Assembly: GCA_017433615.1 (NCBI GenBank) | Contig: JAFRGW010000064.1 | Coordinates: 1-64,000 of the forward strand | Direction of reading: 5' to 3' | From: Eubacterium sp. | GTDB taxonomy: Bacteria > Bacillota > Clostridia > Lachnospirales > Lachnospiraceae | Length of the DNA stretch: 64,000 nucleotides | Shown here: positions 1 to 7,804 of the stretch, in pieces | Numbering within the stretch: position 1 is the stretch's first letter | Layout of the letters: every line of letters starts with the position of its first letter | Program-made: the position numbers and the translations under genes | Notes under the pieces: model-generated | What the model saw: only the letters and a program-made list of their open reading frames with translations | Told to the model about the DNA's origin: nothing | Databases searched by the model: none

Positions 1-1
1 A

Positions 2-145
2 ACAAAGGAAAAAAAGAAAAAACCAAAGAAAACTCCCGTGAAAAAAACTGACGCGGACGGGACGGAAGCAGGACCGAATCCACAATCGGTCACATACGGT
101 GGAGCCGGTCTCACAGCCGACGCGATGGCACACGAAGCGGAATAA
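2..145 (+). CDS. possible C-terminal tail of a gene entering from the left (partial)
   Basis: Frame 2 is open from the window edge to a TAA at 143-145, giving about 47 codons. It begins lysine/proline rich (KEKKKKPKKTPVKK) and turns mildly acidic, which would suit a low-complexity tail of a protein whose body lies outside the window. The other two frames stop within the first 51 bases. No domain can be recognised and chance openness is possible, so this is tentative. Confidence 0.28.
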   Translation, partial: TKEKKKKPKKTPVKKTDADGTEAGPNPQSVTYGGAGLTADAMAHEAE

Positions 146-286
146 CAGCGGAGTGGGACGTCGCGGAGGCGGAGGGGATCTGACCTGCCGTTCGTTGGCA
201 AAAGCGGGAGTAGCGACCTGATTCGACCCGGTGAGCGCCGGACGGATCGGTACGACAGAACAGGAAAAAAAAGAAGAAAAAAAGAG

Positions 287-320
287 GGACCGGTTGCGTG
301 AGGAAACGCACAGCTGGTCC
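287..320 (+). repeat. long hairpin
   Basis: Bases 287-300 pair with 307-320 over 14 positions, with one mismatch and some G-U pairs, around a six-base AGGAAA loop. No T-tract follows, so it is not an obvious terminator. Function unknown. Confidence 0.45.
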
Positions 321-508
321 AAAGCAGGTGAAAGCAAAAAAGGTAAAAAGAGGAGAAAAATAGTGTTCCGCGCAGGAGCGGAGCAGGATACGTGAAAATT
401 TGATAAGCAGGATAAATGAAAAATGCGGGGACAGCGATGTCACGGCAAAACTAAATTTTCCTGTTCAGCTAAAATTCGATTTTCCTGACGGGACAACATA
501 AAACCAGA

Positions 509-560
509 AAGACCTTGTGCGATTCGGGCAACAACAGCCTGAGCCGGCCAGGGTCTTTTT
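509..560 (+). terminator. probable intrinsic terminator
   Basis: AAGACCTTG (509-517) pairs with CAGGGTCTT (549-557) and runs directly into TTTTT (556-560). The intervening 31 bases also contain GGCC/GCCGG-rich sequence. It would end transcription coming from the left before the gene at 809. Confidence 0.5.
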
Positions 561-627
561 GCGTGTCTGAAAGATCTTCGGCATTCGCCATCACCCCCTA
601 AACTGGTTGGTTTAAGCGGTTCAGAAA

Positions 628-653
628 CTGCACAAAATGGTCATTTTATGCAG
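628..653. repeat. imperfect palindrome upstream of the gene at 809
   Basis: CTGCA-C-AAAAT, a GGTC centre, then ATTTT-A-TGCAG. The symmetrical 26-bp arrangement lies about 60 bp upstream of the candidate -35 box and could be an operator or a small hairpin. No binding protein can be named. Confidence 0.35.
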
Positions 654-712
654 AAAATCAAAAGCTTAAGTGTGCGAGGGTAAATTCCATTTTGAGCATG
701 CTTTTTCCTTGA

Positions 713-741
713 TTGAATTGTTTCAATTTATGTGATACCAT
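713..741 (+). promoter_or_regulatory. candidate sigma-A promoter for the gene at 809
   Basis: TTGAAT (713-718), 17-bp spacer, TACCAT (736-741). The -10 box is weak but the spacing is ideal, and the next gene starts about 60 bp downstream. Confidence 0.35.
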
Positions 742-808
742 ACATTTGTTTAAGCATCACCAGAACAGTGGTTTATTTTTACATGTAAAAAAATGAGGGA
801 GGCACATT

Positions 809-1237
809 ATGGCAAAGGTAGAAGTGGATCTCAGTACATTTCCTGCAGGACTTACAAAGAAAGAATTTGTGAAGCGGCCGGAGCTGAAAAAGGAAAACAG
901 CTGGTTTACATGGGCCGGGGTTGTCGGAATTATCACAGGGGTCCTTGGGTTCGCTTCATTCGGACAGGCTGCAGAGCTTCAGGCGCAGGGATATCAGGTG
1001 AACATGGGATTTTTTGGTTTCTTTGCGATTTTGTCAGTGGCAGGAGTTGTACTTGGCATCATGCTTCTGAAGAACAGAAGTACAACCATCGCATATGCAC
1101 TGGCTGCAGTCGGCGCAATTACTGCGGTATTGGCAATTGCAAGCGGCGGAACGATCGGCCTTGGTATCGTGGCAACCATTCTGTCTGTGATCGGTGCAAG
1201 GCGGATTGACAGACTCTGGAATGCCTATCAGGGATAA
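809..1237 (+). CDS. small four-helix membrane protein, unknown function
   Basis: This 142-residue protein has a short charged N-terminus and then four hydrophobic segments at about 34-52, 67-88, 93-112 and 114-131. It ends in a basic tail (RRIDRLWNAYQG). The ATG at 809 is preceded by GAGGGAGG at a good distance. It stands alone as a transcription unit between a candidate promoter and the strong terminator at 1272-1317. I do not recognise the family. The glycine/alanine-rich helices suggest a small integral membrane protein, not a transporter with binding motifs. No cofactor, catalytic or substrate residues can be pointed to, so no function is assigned. Confidence 0.8.
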   Translation: MAKVEVDLSTFPAGLTKKEFVKRPELKKENSWFTWAGVVGIITGVLGFASFGQAAELQAQGYQVNMGFFGFFAILSVAGVVLGIMLLKNRSTTIAYALAAVGAITAVLAIASGGTIGLGIVATILSVIGARRIDRLWNAYQG

Positions 1238-1271
1238 GGTGTTTTTTGAGCGGGCATCAAAATCATATGGT

Positions 1272-1318
1272 AAAAAGCCGCTGGCAGGTCGAAGGATGAC
1301 TTGCCGGCGGCTTTTTCC
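1272..1318 (+). terminator. strong intrinsic terminator
   Basis: AAAAAGCCGCTGGCAGGTC (1272-1290) pairs with GACTTGCCGGCGGCTTTTT (1298-1316), an almost perfect 19-bp stem with a seven-base loop, flanked by A and T runs so it can work in both directions. Confidence 0.9.
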
Positions 1319-1447
1319 ATAAAACTAAAAAATCGACAACACAAAAACGGAACCCCTTTTATACCGGATCCTGCATCGGCAGCGGAACAGATGTTTACAA
1401 GCATACTGCCCGGACATACGCGCCGCGCCGAAGCGCATTTCATTTTG

Positions 1448-1476
1448 TTGAAAACCGGCCTCTTTTATTGTATAGT
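1448..1476 (+). promoter_or_regulatory. sigma-A promoter for the glycan-enzyme genes
   Basis: TTGAAA (1448-1453), 17-bp spacer, TATAGT (1471-1476). Expected start of transcription near 1483, about 32 bases before the gene at 1515. This is among the best consensus matches in the window. Confidence 0.75.
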
Positions 1477-1514
1477 AGTATCTGTATAACTATGCGCAGA
1501 GCAATGAAAGTGAG

Positions 1515-2879
1515 ATGGTTATGAATATTGGCGAAGTGACCAGAAGGCTGGCATTTAATACGCTCGATAAGCTGCAGGGCGGGAAACTGAACCTTCTGAA
1601 AGAAGTGAATAAGTCGGAAATTGTTGCCGGTGTGACGCCGGAGTACGTGGCACGGCGCAAGAAGGCGCTGCTTCAGTATGCGGCTGCAAATTGTCCGTTT
1701 TATCAGACGCGGTTTGCGAATGATGCAAATCTGAAGGATATTGATACGGTGTCGCTTTCTGATTTTCCGGTGCTGAACAAGCTGCAGTTCATCGAACATT
1801 ACGACGATGTCTTGAGTGATGCGTATCGTGACATGAAGGATTCACTCGCACATCTGTCAACCAGCGGTTCAACGGGAACGCCGTTTACGGTTCTTGCGGA
1901 TCCGGAAAAAATGAATCATGTCAACATGAATTTCATGGCAGTTCTGGAACTGAATGGATTTCGTCTGGGAATGAAGCGTGGAGAGTTCCGTGCATGGATT
2001 GAAGGAAAAAATACGATCTCAAAATGGAGATCGTTCAAGAATAATCTGAAAATGATTGAGATCTCCAACATGGGAGATGAGCAGGTGCAGGCAATCTTTG
2101 ACCGGATCCGGAAGGAACAGATTCAGGTGCTGGTAATGTATTCGAGTGCCCTGACAGCTCTTTCCGATTACGCAGAGCGAAAGGAATTGCAGGTACTGGA
2201 GTGGAAAGACTGGCCGGTCGAGATGCTCTTCACGATGGGTGAGGCACTGCCGGCATCTACACGCGAGAAAGCGGAGCAGATTTTCGGGGTTCGTCCGGTT
2301 CTTACATACGGAAACAACGAAAACGGTTTTATTGCAGTCAGTCTGAATGGCGCAGATACTTATACCATTGACCTGTACAGTTATGAAATTGAGATTCTGA
2401 AGATGGACAGCGACGAGCCGGCGGACGAAGGTGAGCTTGGCAGGATTGTTGTGACGGATTACTATAACAGGGCATTTCCGATGATCCGGTATGACACCGG
2501 GGATACCGGAAAGATTCACAGATGGACAGACGAAGACGGGCGGATTCACGCAGAATTCACGGAGATCTACGGCCGGCGCGGCTCGCTGATCTACAATACA
2601 TCAGGCCATCCGCTTTCCATGCATGTCTTTATGAATAACCTGCTGAATTTCCAGGGGATTCTGCGGCAGGCAAAATGTACGCAGACCGGTCTGAAAACCT
2701 ACAGGCTCACACTCAATCCGTATCCGGATGCTGCAGTCGATGAGGCAGCAGTGATTGCTTCCTACAAGAAATACCTTGGCGAAGATGCAGAATGTGCGAT
2801 TGAATACATTGATGTTTTGCCGGTGCAGCAGTCCGGCAAGACCATGGTTTGCGAGCAGTTATGTGAGGATTATATTTAA
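1515..2879 (+). CDS. CapK/PaaK-like adenylate-forming ligase
   Basis: This is a 454-residue member of the phenylacetate-CoA ligase / CapK family of adenylate-forming enzymes. The AMP-binding loop STSGSTGTPF lies at about 115-124, a YGNNENG stretch at about 263-270 sits where adenylating enzymes bind the adenine, and the hinge-type RYDTGD motif is at about 325-330. Family members activate a carboxylic acid as acyl-AMP; those in polysaccharide loci (CapK) have no settled substrate. The start could be 1515 or the in-frame ATG at 1521; the GAAAGTGAG purine stretch at 1504-1512 serves the second slightly better. The stop codon touches the ATG of the ThDP enzyme downstream, so translation is coupled and the two probably act on the same metabolite. 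Confidence 0.85.
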   Translation: MVMNIGEVTRRLAFNTLDKLQGGKLNLLKEVNKSEIVAGVTPEYVARRKKALLQYAAANCPFYQTRFANDANLKDIDTVSLSDFPVLNKLQFIEHYDDVLSDAYRDMKDSLAHLSTSGSTGTPFTVLADPEKMNHVNMNFMAVLELNGFRLGMKRGEFRAWIEGKNTISKWRSFKNNLKMIEISNMGDEQVQAIFDRIRKEQIQVLVMYSSALTALSDYAERKELQVLEWKDWPVEMLFTMGEALPASTREKAEQIFGVRPVLTYGNNENGFIAVSLNGADTYTIDLYSYEIEILKMDSDEPADEGELGRIVVTDYYNRAFPMIRYDTGDTGKIHRWTDEDGRIHAEFTEIYGRRGSLIYNTSGHPLSMHVFMNNLLNFQGILRQAKCTQTGLKTYRLTLNPYPDAAVDEAAVIASYKKYLGEDAECAIEYIDVLPVQQSGKTMVCEQLCEDYI

Positions 2880-4817
2880 ATGATCAAAGTATCAGATTAT
2901 CTGGTGCAGCTTTGCGCAGATGCCGGAATCAGCGATGTGTTCGTTGTCAACGGCGGCGGTGCGATGCACCTGAATGATTCGTTTGGACACAGTCCTGTCA
3001 TGCGGTGCACCTATCAGCATAATGAACAGGCCTGTGCAATGGCAGCAGAAGCCTATGCGCGGGTACAGCAGCGGCCGGCGATGGCGCTGGTAACGTCAGG
3101 CCCCGGTGCAACGAATGCGATGACGGGTGTTCTGTGTGCGTGGATGGAGTCGATCCCGATGCTGGTGATCTCCGGACAGGTGCGCTTCGCGACAACTGTC
3201 AGAAGCAGTGGATTAAACCTGCGTTCTATGGGAATACAGGAATTTGACATCACGAAAGCGGCCGCGGCCATGACCAAATACGCAGTTATGATCGAGCGGA
3301 AGGAAGATGTCCGTTACTGTGCAGAGCGTGCGCTCTATGAGATGACACACGGGCGGAAGGGGCCTGTCTGGCTGGATATTCCGCTGGATGTGCAGGCCGC
3401 TGAGATTGATCCGGAGGCACAGAATGGATTTATCCCGGAGACCGGATCTACATCAGACTATCCGGAAGAATTGATCGAACAGATCATCGGAAAACTGAAA
3501 AACGCAGAGCGGCCGGTTCTTTTTGGCGGTTACGGTGTGCGCGCTGCAGGCGGTGAGAAGCTGTTTCTGGAACTTGCGGAACTGCTTGGCGCACCGGTGC
3601 TGACGGGCATGTCCAGTGTTGATCTGATTCCGAATGATCATCCGCTTTATGCCGGCAGAACAGGAATGACCGGAAGCCGCGGCGGCAATCTGACGATGGC
3701 GGGCAGTGATGTGTTCTTTTCGGTCGGCAGCCGTCAGAGCTTTTTGCAGACAGGATTTAATTACCGGGACTGGGCCCGGGAAGCCTATACGATTTTAAAT
3801 GATCTGGATCCTGAAGAACTGAAAAAACCGAACCTGCATGTATCGCTGCCGGTGGCCGGTGATGCACGTACGCTAATGGAGCAGCTGATCCGCCGGATGC
3901 GGGAAATGGGTGTCACGGAAGAGCATCCGCTGACAGCGGACCCGGCGTGGACCGTACGTTCTGCCGAACGGGAGCGCCGCTATCCGGTAGTGACAGCATC
4001 AGAAAAGGGGCCGCAGCCGGATGGTAAAGGCAACCTTTATGCATTTTATGATATGCTCTCGGAATTTCTGCCGGAAGGCGCGCAGCTGCTGGCAAGCTGC
4101 GGGACGTCCCGTGTGACAGGAACACAGGCCTTTCGTGTGAAAGAAGGCCAGCGGTTCTACACCAATTCTGCTACGGCATCCATGGGCTATGGACTGCCGG
4201 CTGCCGTCGGACTTGCGCGGGCTCTGAACCGGACGGACAGGACAGATGGTGACAGTTTTCAGGCAGATGCGCAGTCCACGGGTGCGCAGGAAAATGCCTG
4301 CGGCGGAAGTCAGGCGGTAAAAGAAGCGGGTAAGATTGTTAACGTTGTGGACGGCGAGGGATCCTGTATGATGAATCTGCAGGAATTGCAGACGATTGCG
4401 ACCAACCGGCTGCCGGTACGGATTTTCCTGATCTGCAACGGTGGTTATCATTCAATCCGGCAGACACAGCAGGCTTATTTTGGGGAGCCGCTTGTGGGTA
4501 TCGGTGAAGAGAGCGGCGATCTGGGATTCCCGGATCCGGCAAAGCTGGCTGATACATTTGGGCTTTCCTATGGAACCTGTCTGTGCAATGAGACGCTGGC
4601 GGAAGACCTTGCGGCAGCTATGGAACTGCCGCTTCCGGCATTGATCCGCGTGGAGGTATCACCCCTGCAGAAGACAGAGCCAAAGGCGGCGTCCAGAAAG
4701 CTGGAAGACGGCAGAATGGTGTCTGCACCGCTGGAGGACATGGCGCCGTTTCTTTCCAGGGAGGATCTGGAGGCAGAGCTGGAGATCCCCATGACAGAGA
4801 GTGAACAGCTGCGCTGA
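2880..4817 (+). CDS. ThDP-dependent enzyme of the acetolactate synthase family
   Basis: This 645-residue protein has the three-domain order of acetolactate synthase-like ThDP enzymes: Pyr domain with the cofactor-activating glutamate (YQHNEQACAMA, about Glu49), a central domain, and a PP domain with a GDG-type motif (VVDGEGSCMMN, about 488-498) followed by CNGGYHS about 25 residues later. Such enzymes ligate or cleave 2-oxo acids. It starts immediately after the stop of the CapK-like gene and has no separate promoter. An unusual feature is an extra hydrophilic stretch at about residues 450-485, rich in D, S, Q, G and A, lying just before the GDG motif where family members normally have a short turn. 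The true substrate is not deducible; the neighbours point to envelope glycan or lipid precursor synthesis and away from branched-chain amino acids. Confidence 0.85.
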   Translation: MIKVSDYLVQLCADAGISDVFVVNGGGAMHLNDSFGHSPVMRCTYQHNEQACAMAAEAYARVQQRPAMALVTSGPGATNAMTGVLCAWMESIPMLVISGQVRFATTVRSSGLNLRSMGIQEFDITKAAAAMTKYAVMIERKEDVRYCAERALYEMTHGRKGPVWLDIPLDVQAAEIDPEAQNGFIPETGSTSDYPEELIEQIIGKLKNAERPVLFGGYGVRAAGGEKLFLELAELLGAPVLTGMSSVDLIPNDHPLYAGRTGMTGSRGGNLTMAGSDVFFSVGSRQSFLQTGFNYRDWAREAYTILNDLDPEELKKPNLHVSLPVAGDARTLMEQLIRRMREMGVTEEHPLTADPAWTVRSAERERRYPVVTASEKGPQPDGKGNLYAFYDMLSEFLPEGAQLLASCGTSRVTGTQAFRVKEGQRFYTNSATASMGYGLPAAVGLARALNRTDRTDGDSFQADAQSTGAQENACGGSQAVKEAGKIVNVVDGEGSCMMNLQELQTIATNRLPVRIFLICNGGYHSIRQTQQAYFGEPLVGIGEESGDLGFPDPAKLADTFGLSYGTCLCNETLAEDLAAAMELPLPALIRVEVSPLQKTEPKAASRKLEDGRMVSAPLEDMAPFLSREDLEAELEIPMTESEQLR

Positions 4818-4825
4818 AACAACCG

Positions 4826-4873
4826 CAGCGCCTGATGGCAGGGATTCTGCTGACGCAGGACTTCCGGCGCTGT
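4826..4873 (+). repeat. hairpin between the ThDP-enzyme and glycosyltransferase genes
   Basis: CAGCGCC (4826-4832) can pair with GGCGCTG (4867-4873). There is no T-tract after it, so it is a possible processing or pausing hairpin inside the operon, not a terminator. Confidence 0.35.
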
Positions 4874-4895
4874 ACGCACATTAAGGGAGAATCAC

Positions 4896-5951
4896 ATGGA
4901 ACGAAGAAAACTGCTTTCGGTCGTCATTCCGACCTACAACGAGGAGGAGAATGTCGGTCCGATGACAGAGACGCTCGTTAATATTTTCGAAAACGAGCTG
5001 CCCGAATATGATTATGAGATCATTTATATCGACAACCACTCCAAAGACCGCACGCGGCAGCTGCTGCGGAAGCAGTGTGAGGAGAATCATCACGTCAAGG
5101 CGATTTTCAATGCCCGGAATTTCGGGCAGATGCGCTCACCGGTGCACGGCCTGAAGCAGGCCTATGGCGATGCCGTACTCCGTCTGAATGCGGATTTTCA
5201 GGATCCGCCGGAGATGATCCCGCAGCTTGTGCGGGCCTGGGAGCAGGGATCCAAGATTGTGATCGGTATCAAGAACAAGACAAGCGAAGGCCGGTTCATG
5301 GCCTGGATGCGCAAAATTTATTACAAACTTCTGCGCAAGATTACGGATATCGGACATATCGAAAACTTCACCGGATTCGGCCTCTATGATAAAGCATTTG
5401 TGGATGTGGTGCGCGGCATTGATGATCCGATGCCGTATCTGCGCGGGATGATCGCGGAACTCGGATACGATTACGAAACCATCCCCTATGACCGGCCGAA
5501 CCGCCGGGCGGGCAAGAGCAAAAATAACTTCTACAGTCTCTATGATGTGGCGATGACCGGCATCACAGCATACTCGAAGGTAATCCTGCGGTTTGCGACA
5601 TTTATCGGATTCGCGATCGGTGCACTGTCATTTCTTGTGGCAATCGTGTATTTTATCCTGAAGCTGATTCACTGGGACTGGTTCCGCTCCGGTATTGCGC
5701 CGCTTGTCATCGGCGTGTTCTTTCTGGGCGGCGTGGAACTGTTCTTTATCGGACTGCTCGGGGAGTATATTCTCGCAATCAACCAGCGTGTGCTCCACAG
5801 GCCGCTTGTTGTGGAAGAGGAGCGGCTGAATTTTGATTTACAAGTATCAAAAGCAGAGGATCCACATCATGGCTATATGAATGTGGATGTGAAGGGGTTT
5901 GATACGCCCCACAATGAAGATGAAGCGGGGAAGGAGCCCCGCGGAATCTGA
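4896..5951 (+). CDS. GT2 polyprenyl-phosphate glycosyltransferase (GtrB/DPM1-like)
   Basis: This 351-residue enzyme opens with the GT-A signature VVIPTYNEEENV and carries NADFQDPP at about 97-104 as the DXD-like metal/nucleotide-sugar motif. Two C-terminal membrane segments lie at about 229-252 and 264-288, the layout of GtrB, ArnC and CsbB enzymes that move a sugar from UDP-sugar to undecaprenyl phosphate on the cytoplasmic face. AAGGGAGA precedes the ATG. A GtrA-family protein follows, its usual partner. The last 15 or so residues (DTPHNEDEAGKEPRGI) and the stop codon are encoded by an intergenic-type repeat (see 5908-5993), which suggests the element was inserted into, or grew out of, the 3-prime end of the gene. 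Confidence 0.9.
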   Translation: MERRKLLSVVIPTYNEEENVGPMTETLVNIFENELPEYDYEIIYIDNHSKDRTRQLLRKQCEENHHVKAIFNARNFGQMRSPVHGLKQAYGDAVLRLNADFQDPPEMIPQLVRAWEQGSKIVIGIKNKTSEGRFMAWMRKIYYKLLRKITDIGHIENFTGFGLYDKAFVDVVRGIDDPMPYLRGMIAELGYDYETIPYDRPNRRAGKSKNNFYSLYDVAMTGITAYSKVILRFATFIGFAIGALSFLVAIVYFILKLIHWDWFRSGIAPLVIGVFFLGGVELFFIGLLGEYILAINQRVLHRPLVVEEERLNFDLQVSKAEDPHHGYMNVDVKGFDTPHNEDEAGKEPRGI

Positions 5952-5993
5952 ATTGTGGGTAGAATTGAGAAAGTGCGAAGCACGAAGCAATTC
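5908..5993 (+). repeat. structured repeat element family 1, copy A
   Basis: There are two hairpins. The first has outer stem CCCACAAT (5908-5915)/ATTGTGGG (5952-5959) and inner stem GCGGGG (5925-5930)/CCCCGC (5937-5942). The second has outer stem GAATTG (5962-5967)/CAATTC (5988-5993) and inner stem GTGC-GAA-GCAC (5973-5983). A second copy at 21815-21899 keeps this architecture and the linker GATGAAGCGGGG while the stem sequences differ in a compensated way. It covers the end of the glycosyltransferase gene and stops about 30 bases before the GtrA start. Confidence 0.75.
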
Positions 5994-6023
5994 GTAAATC
6001 GAAAAATGTGATGGAGTTTTTTG

Positions 6024-6440
6024 ATGAACATGTTCATGGAGCTATATCGTAAATACAAAGAAATCGTCAACTACCTGATTGTCGGCGTCCTCACGACAGT
6101 GGTCAGTCTTGCGGTATATTATATCTGTGTTGTGACATTTCTGGATCCGCACAAGGCACTGCAGCTGCAGGCGGCCAACATTATTTCCTGGATTGCAGCG
6201 GTGACATTTGCCTATTTTACAAACCGGAAATTTGTCTTCGAGAGCAAGAACCCCAATATGCTGGCGGAAGCAGGCGCATTCTATGCAGCGCGTCTGGCGA
6301 CACTGGGAATGGATATGGGAGTCATGTTTCTGATGGTGACTGTCGGGGGTATCAATGATAAGATCGCGAAGCTTGTGGTGCAGGTCATAGTGACAGTCTC
6401 AAATTATGTATTCAGTAAATTGTTCGTTTTTCGAAAATAA
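6024..6440 (+). CDS. GtrA-family membrane protein (polyprenyl-P-sugar flippase type)
   Basis: This 138-residue protein has four predicted membrane helices (about 13-35, 44-66, 78-99 and 108-130) and the family hallmark FTNRKFVF-like stretch (AYFTNRKFVFES) after helix 2. GtrA proteins are thought to move an undecaprenyl-phosphate-linked sugar across the membrane. ATG 6024 is chosen over the overlapping TTG at 6021; GGAG lies at 6013-6016. It follows the GT2 gene by about 70 bases occupied by structured repeat family 1, so expression relative to GT2 could be tuned by that structure. With GT2 and the DUF2142 protein at 12021 it could complete a three-component glycosylation system. Confidence 0.88.
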   Translation: MNMFMELYRKYKEIVNYLIVGVLTTVVSLAVYYICVVTFLDPHKALQLQAANIISWIAAVTFAYFTNRKFVFESKNPNMLAEAGAFYAARLATLGMDMGVMFLMVTVGGINDKIAKLVVQVIVTVSNYVFSKLFVFRK

Positions 6441-6484
6441 AAAAAGACAAGGTTCATGCAGCATTTGTGAAAGGAGTCTGGTTT

Positions 6485-7771
6485 ATGCAGAAAGAAATGA
6501 AATCGGGAAGCAGCGGGTTATATGATTTTAGAGGTCTGCGGAGAACCGCGGCAGTTTTTATGATCTTTCTGGGACTTCTTTTGTTTGCACCTGTAAAAAA
6601 TGCCGGGGCTGCTACGATACCCGGAGACAGAATTTTAAAAGTGCCCTACATCAATCAGCATAAAGGACTTTGGGTTCCGGAACTCCACGGGTTTATCAAC
6701 GGCAGCTGGGGCGGACAGCATTTTGAGGGTTCTACGCGAACGCTCAGCGGTAACGGATGCGGATTTGCCTGCTCTGCGATGGCGATTTCGTATATGCGGG
6801 GCGAGGTTCTGAATCCGGTCAATATCATGAACCGCGCCTGCGGATTTAATGGTGTGGCAGGTGACCGTGATGTGGGTGTGAAATCAGCTGCAAAGTACGG
6901 ATTTCGTGCTGTAACGGTCGCGCAGCCGGGAAAGGCCAGAATTGTCTCTGAGATTCTGGCGGGTAATCCGGTTATGGTGCTTGAAAAAAAATCCAAATTC
7001 GGCGGCGGCGGCGGACATTTTATTCTGATTATGGGATATCGGAACGGGCGGTTCGCAGTTTATGATCCCGCAAGTGAGTTTAAATCATGGGTCTGTGATC
7101 AGCTGACACACACATGGACCGACATTAACAGCGGGGCATGGCGCTGGCCGGGAGCACACGGCGAATATACAATTTTCTATGCGGCGAATAAGCAGGTTAA
7201 AAAAGATGACGGCTGGTATCTGCAGGATCCGGATGGAAAGTATCTCACCGGGTTCCAGTATGTTTCAGAGGGAAACAAAACCTGTTATTTCGGAAAAGAC
7301 GGAAGGATGGTTTTCGGATCGCAGGTGATCGGGAAGCGTCTCTACTATTTTGATAAGAAAACCGGCGCAATGAAAACAAATGCGTTCGTGACGGAAAACG
7401 GAAAGACACGCTATTATAACAATAAAGGACGTGCGGTCACCGGATTAAAGAAGATTAACGGTTATTATTACTATTTTAAGCCAAACAGCCGCGTGATGGT
7501 TCGCAATAAGCTGGTCACAGTTGCAGAGAAAAACCTCACGTATTACTTCAACGGACAGGGACGTGCCGTAAAGGGGCTGAAGAAGATTAAGGGCAAGTAT
7601 TATTTCTTCAGCGAAAAGAACTGCAGGATGCAGAAGAATAAGTTTGTCTGGGTCTCTTCGCGGGGCGGAAAGTGTTATTTCAACAAGAAGGGCCGCATGG
7701 TATTCGGCAAAAAGAAAATTAACGGTAAGTATTATAGATTCGACAAGAAAACAGGCGTTCTGATAAGTTAA
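6485..7771 (+). CDS. secreted C39-like cysteine peptidase with cell-wall-binding repeats
   Basis: This 428-residue exported protein has a signal-type hydrophobic segment at about 20-37 followed by AGAAT. The papain/C39-like domain then shows NGCGFACSAMA (likely nucleophile Cys92), GGHFILIMGY (His about 178) and YDPAS (Asp about 193). After about residue 235 come roughly seven aromatic repeats of the choline-binding-like cell-wall-binding type (GYYYYF, KYYFF, KYYRFD motifs). AAGGAG at 6471-6476 fits ATG 6485 and argues against the upstream GTG at 6467. The substrate is unknown; C39-type peptidases cleave peptides, often after double glycine, but the non-transporter type seen here occurs in many surface proteins. 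It shares its repeat architecture with the products at 9524 and 10820. Confidence 0.82.
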   Translation: MQKEMKSGSSGLYDFRGLRRTAAVFMIFLGLLLFAPVKNAGAATIPGDRILKVPYINQHKGLWVPELHGFINGSWGGQHFEGSTRTLSGNGCGFACSAMAISYMRGEVLNPVNIMNRACGFNGVAGDRDVGVKSAAKYGFRAVTVAQPGKARIVSEILAGNPVMVLEKKSKFGGGGGHFILIMGYRNGRFAVYDPASEFKSWVCDQLTHTWTDINSGAWRWPGAHGEYTIFYAANKQVKKDDGWYLQDPDGKYLTGFQYVSEGNKTCYFGKDGRMVFGSQVIGKRLYYFDKKTGAMKTNAFVTENGKTRYYNNKGRAVTGLKKINGYYYYFKPNSRVMVRNKLVTVAEKNLTYYFNGQGRAVKGLKKIKGKYYFFSEKNCRMQKNKFVWVSSRGGKCYFNKKGRMVFGKKKINGKYYRFDKKTGVLIS

Positions 7772-7804
7772 GAATAAAATAACGGTATGGAGGGAAGAAT
7801 CACG

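Larger units (their letters stand above)
146..808. other. long intergenic stretch with hairpins, no convincing gene
   Basis: No reading frame here has both a start with a ribosome binding site and plausible composition. The stretch is purine rich on the plus strand (A/G runs at 250-290 and 325-360). It contains the hairpin at 287-320, a terminator-like structure at 509-560, an imperfect palindrome at 628-653 and a candidate promoter at 713-741 for the gene at 809. It was compared by eye with RNase P RNA, tmRNA and SRP RNA hallmarks and none was found. Confidence 0.5.

Noticed and set aside
111..443. 110-residue frame on the minus strand in the left gap
   Set aside because: Contains a run of phenylalanines from an A-tract and no domain-like composition or ribosome site; it reflects the purine-rich plus strand.
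7772..7804. T-box leader for glnS
   Set aside because: Only 33 bases separate it from the previous gene and no T-box sequence is present.
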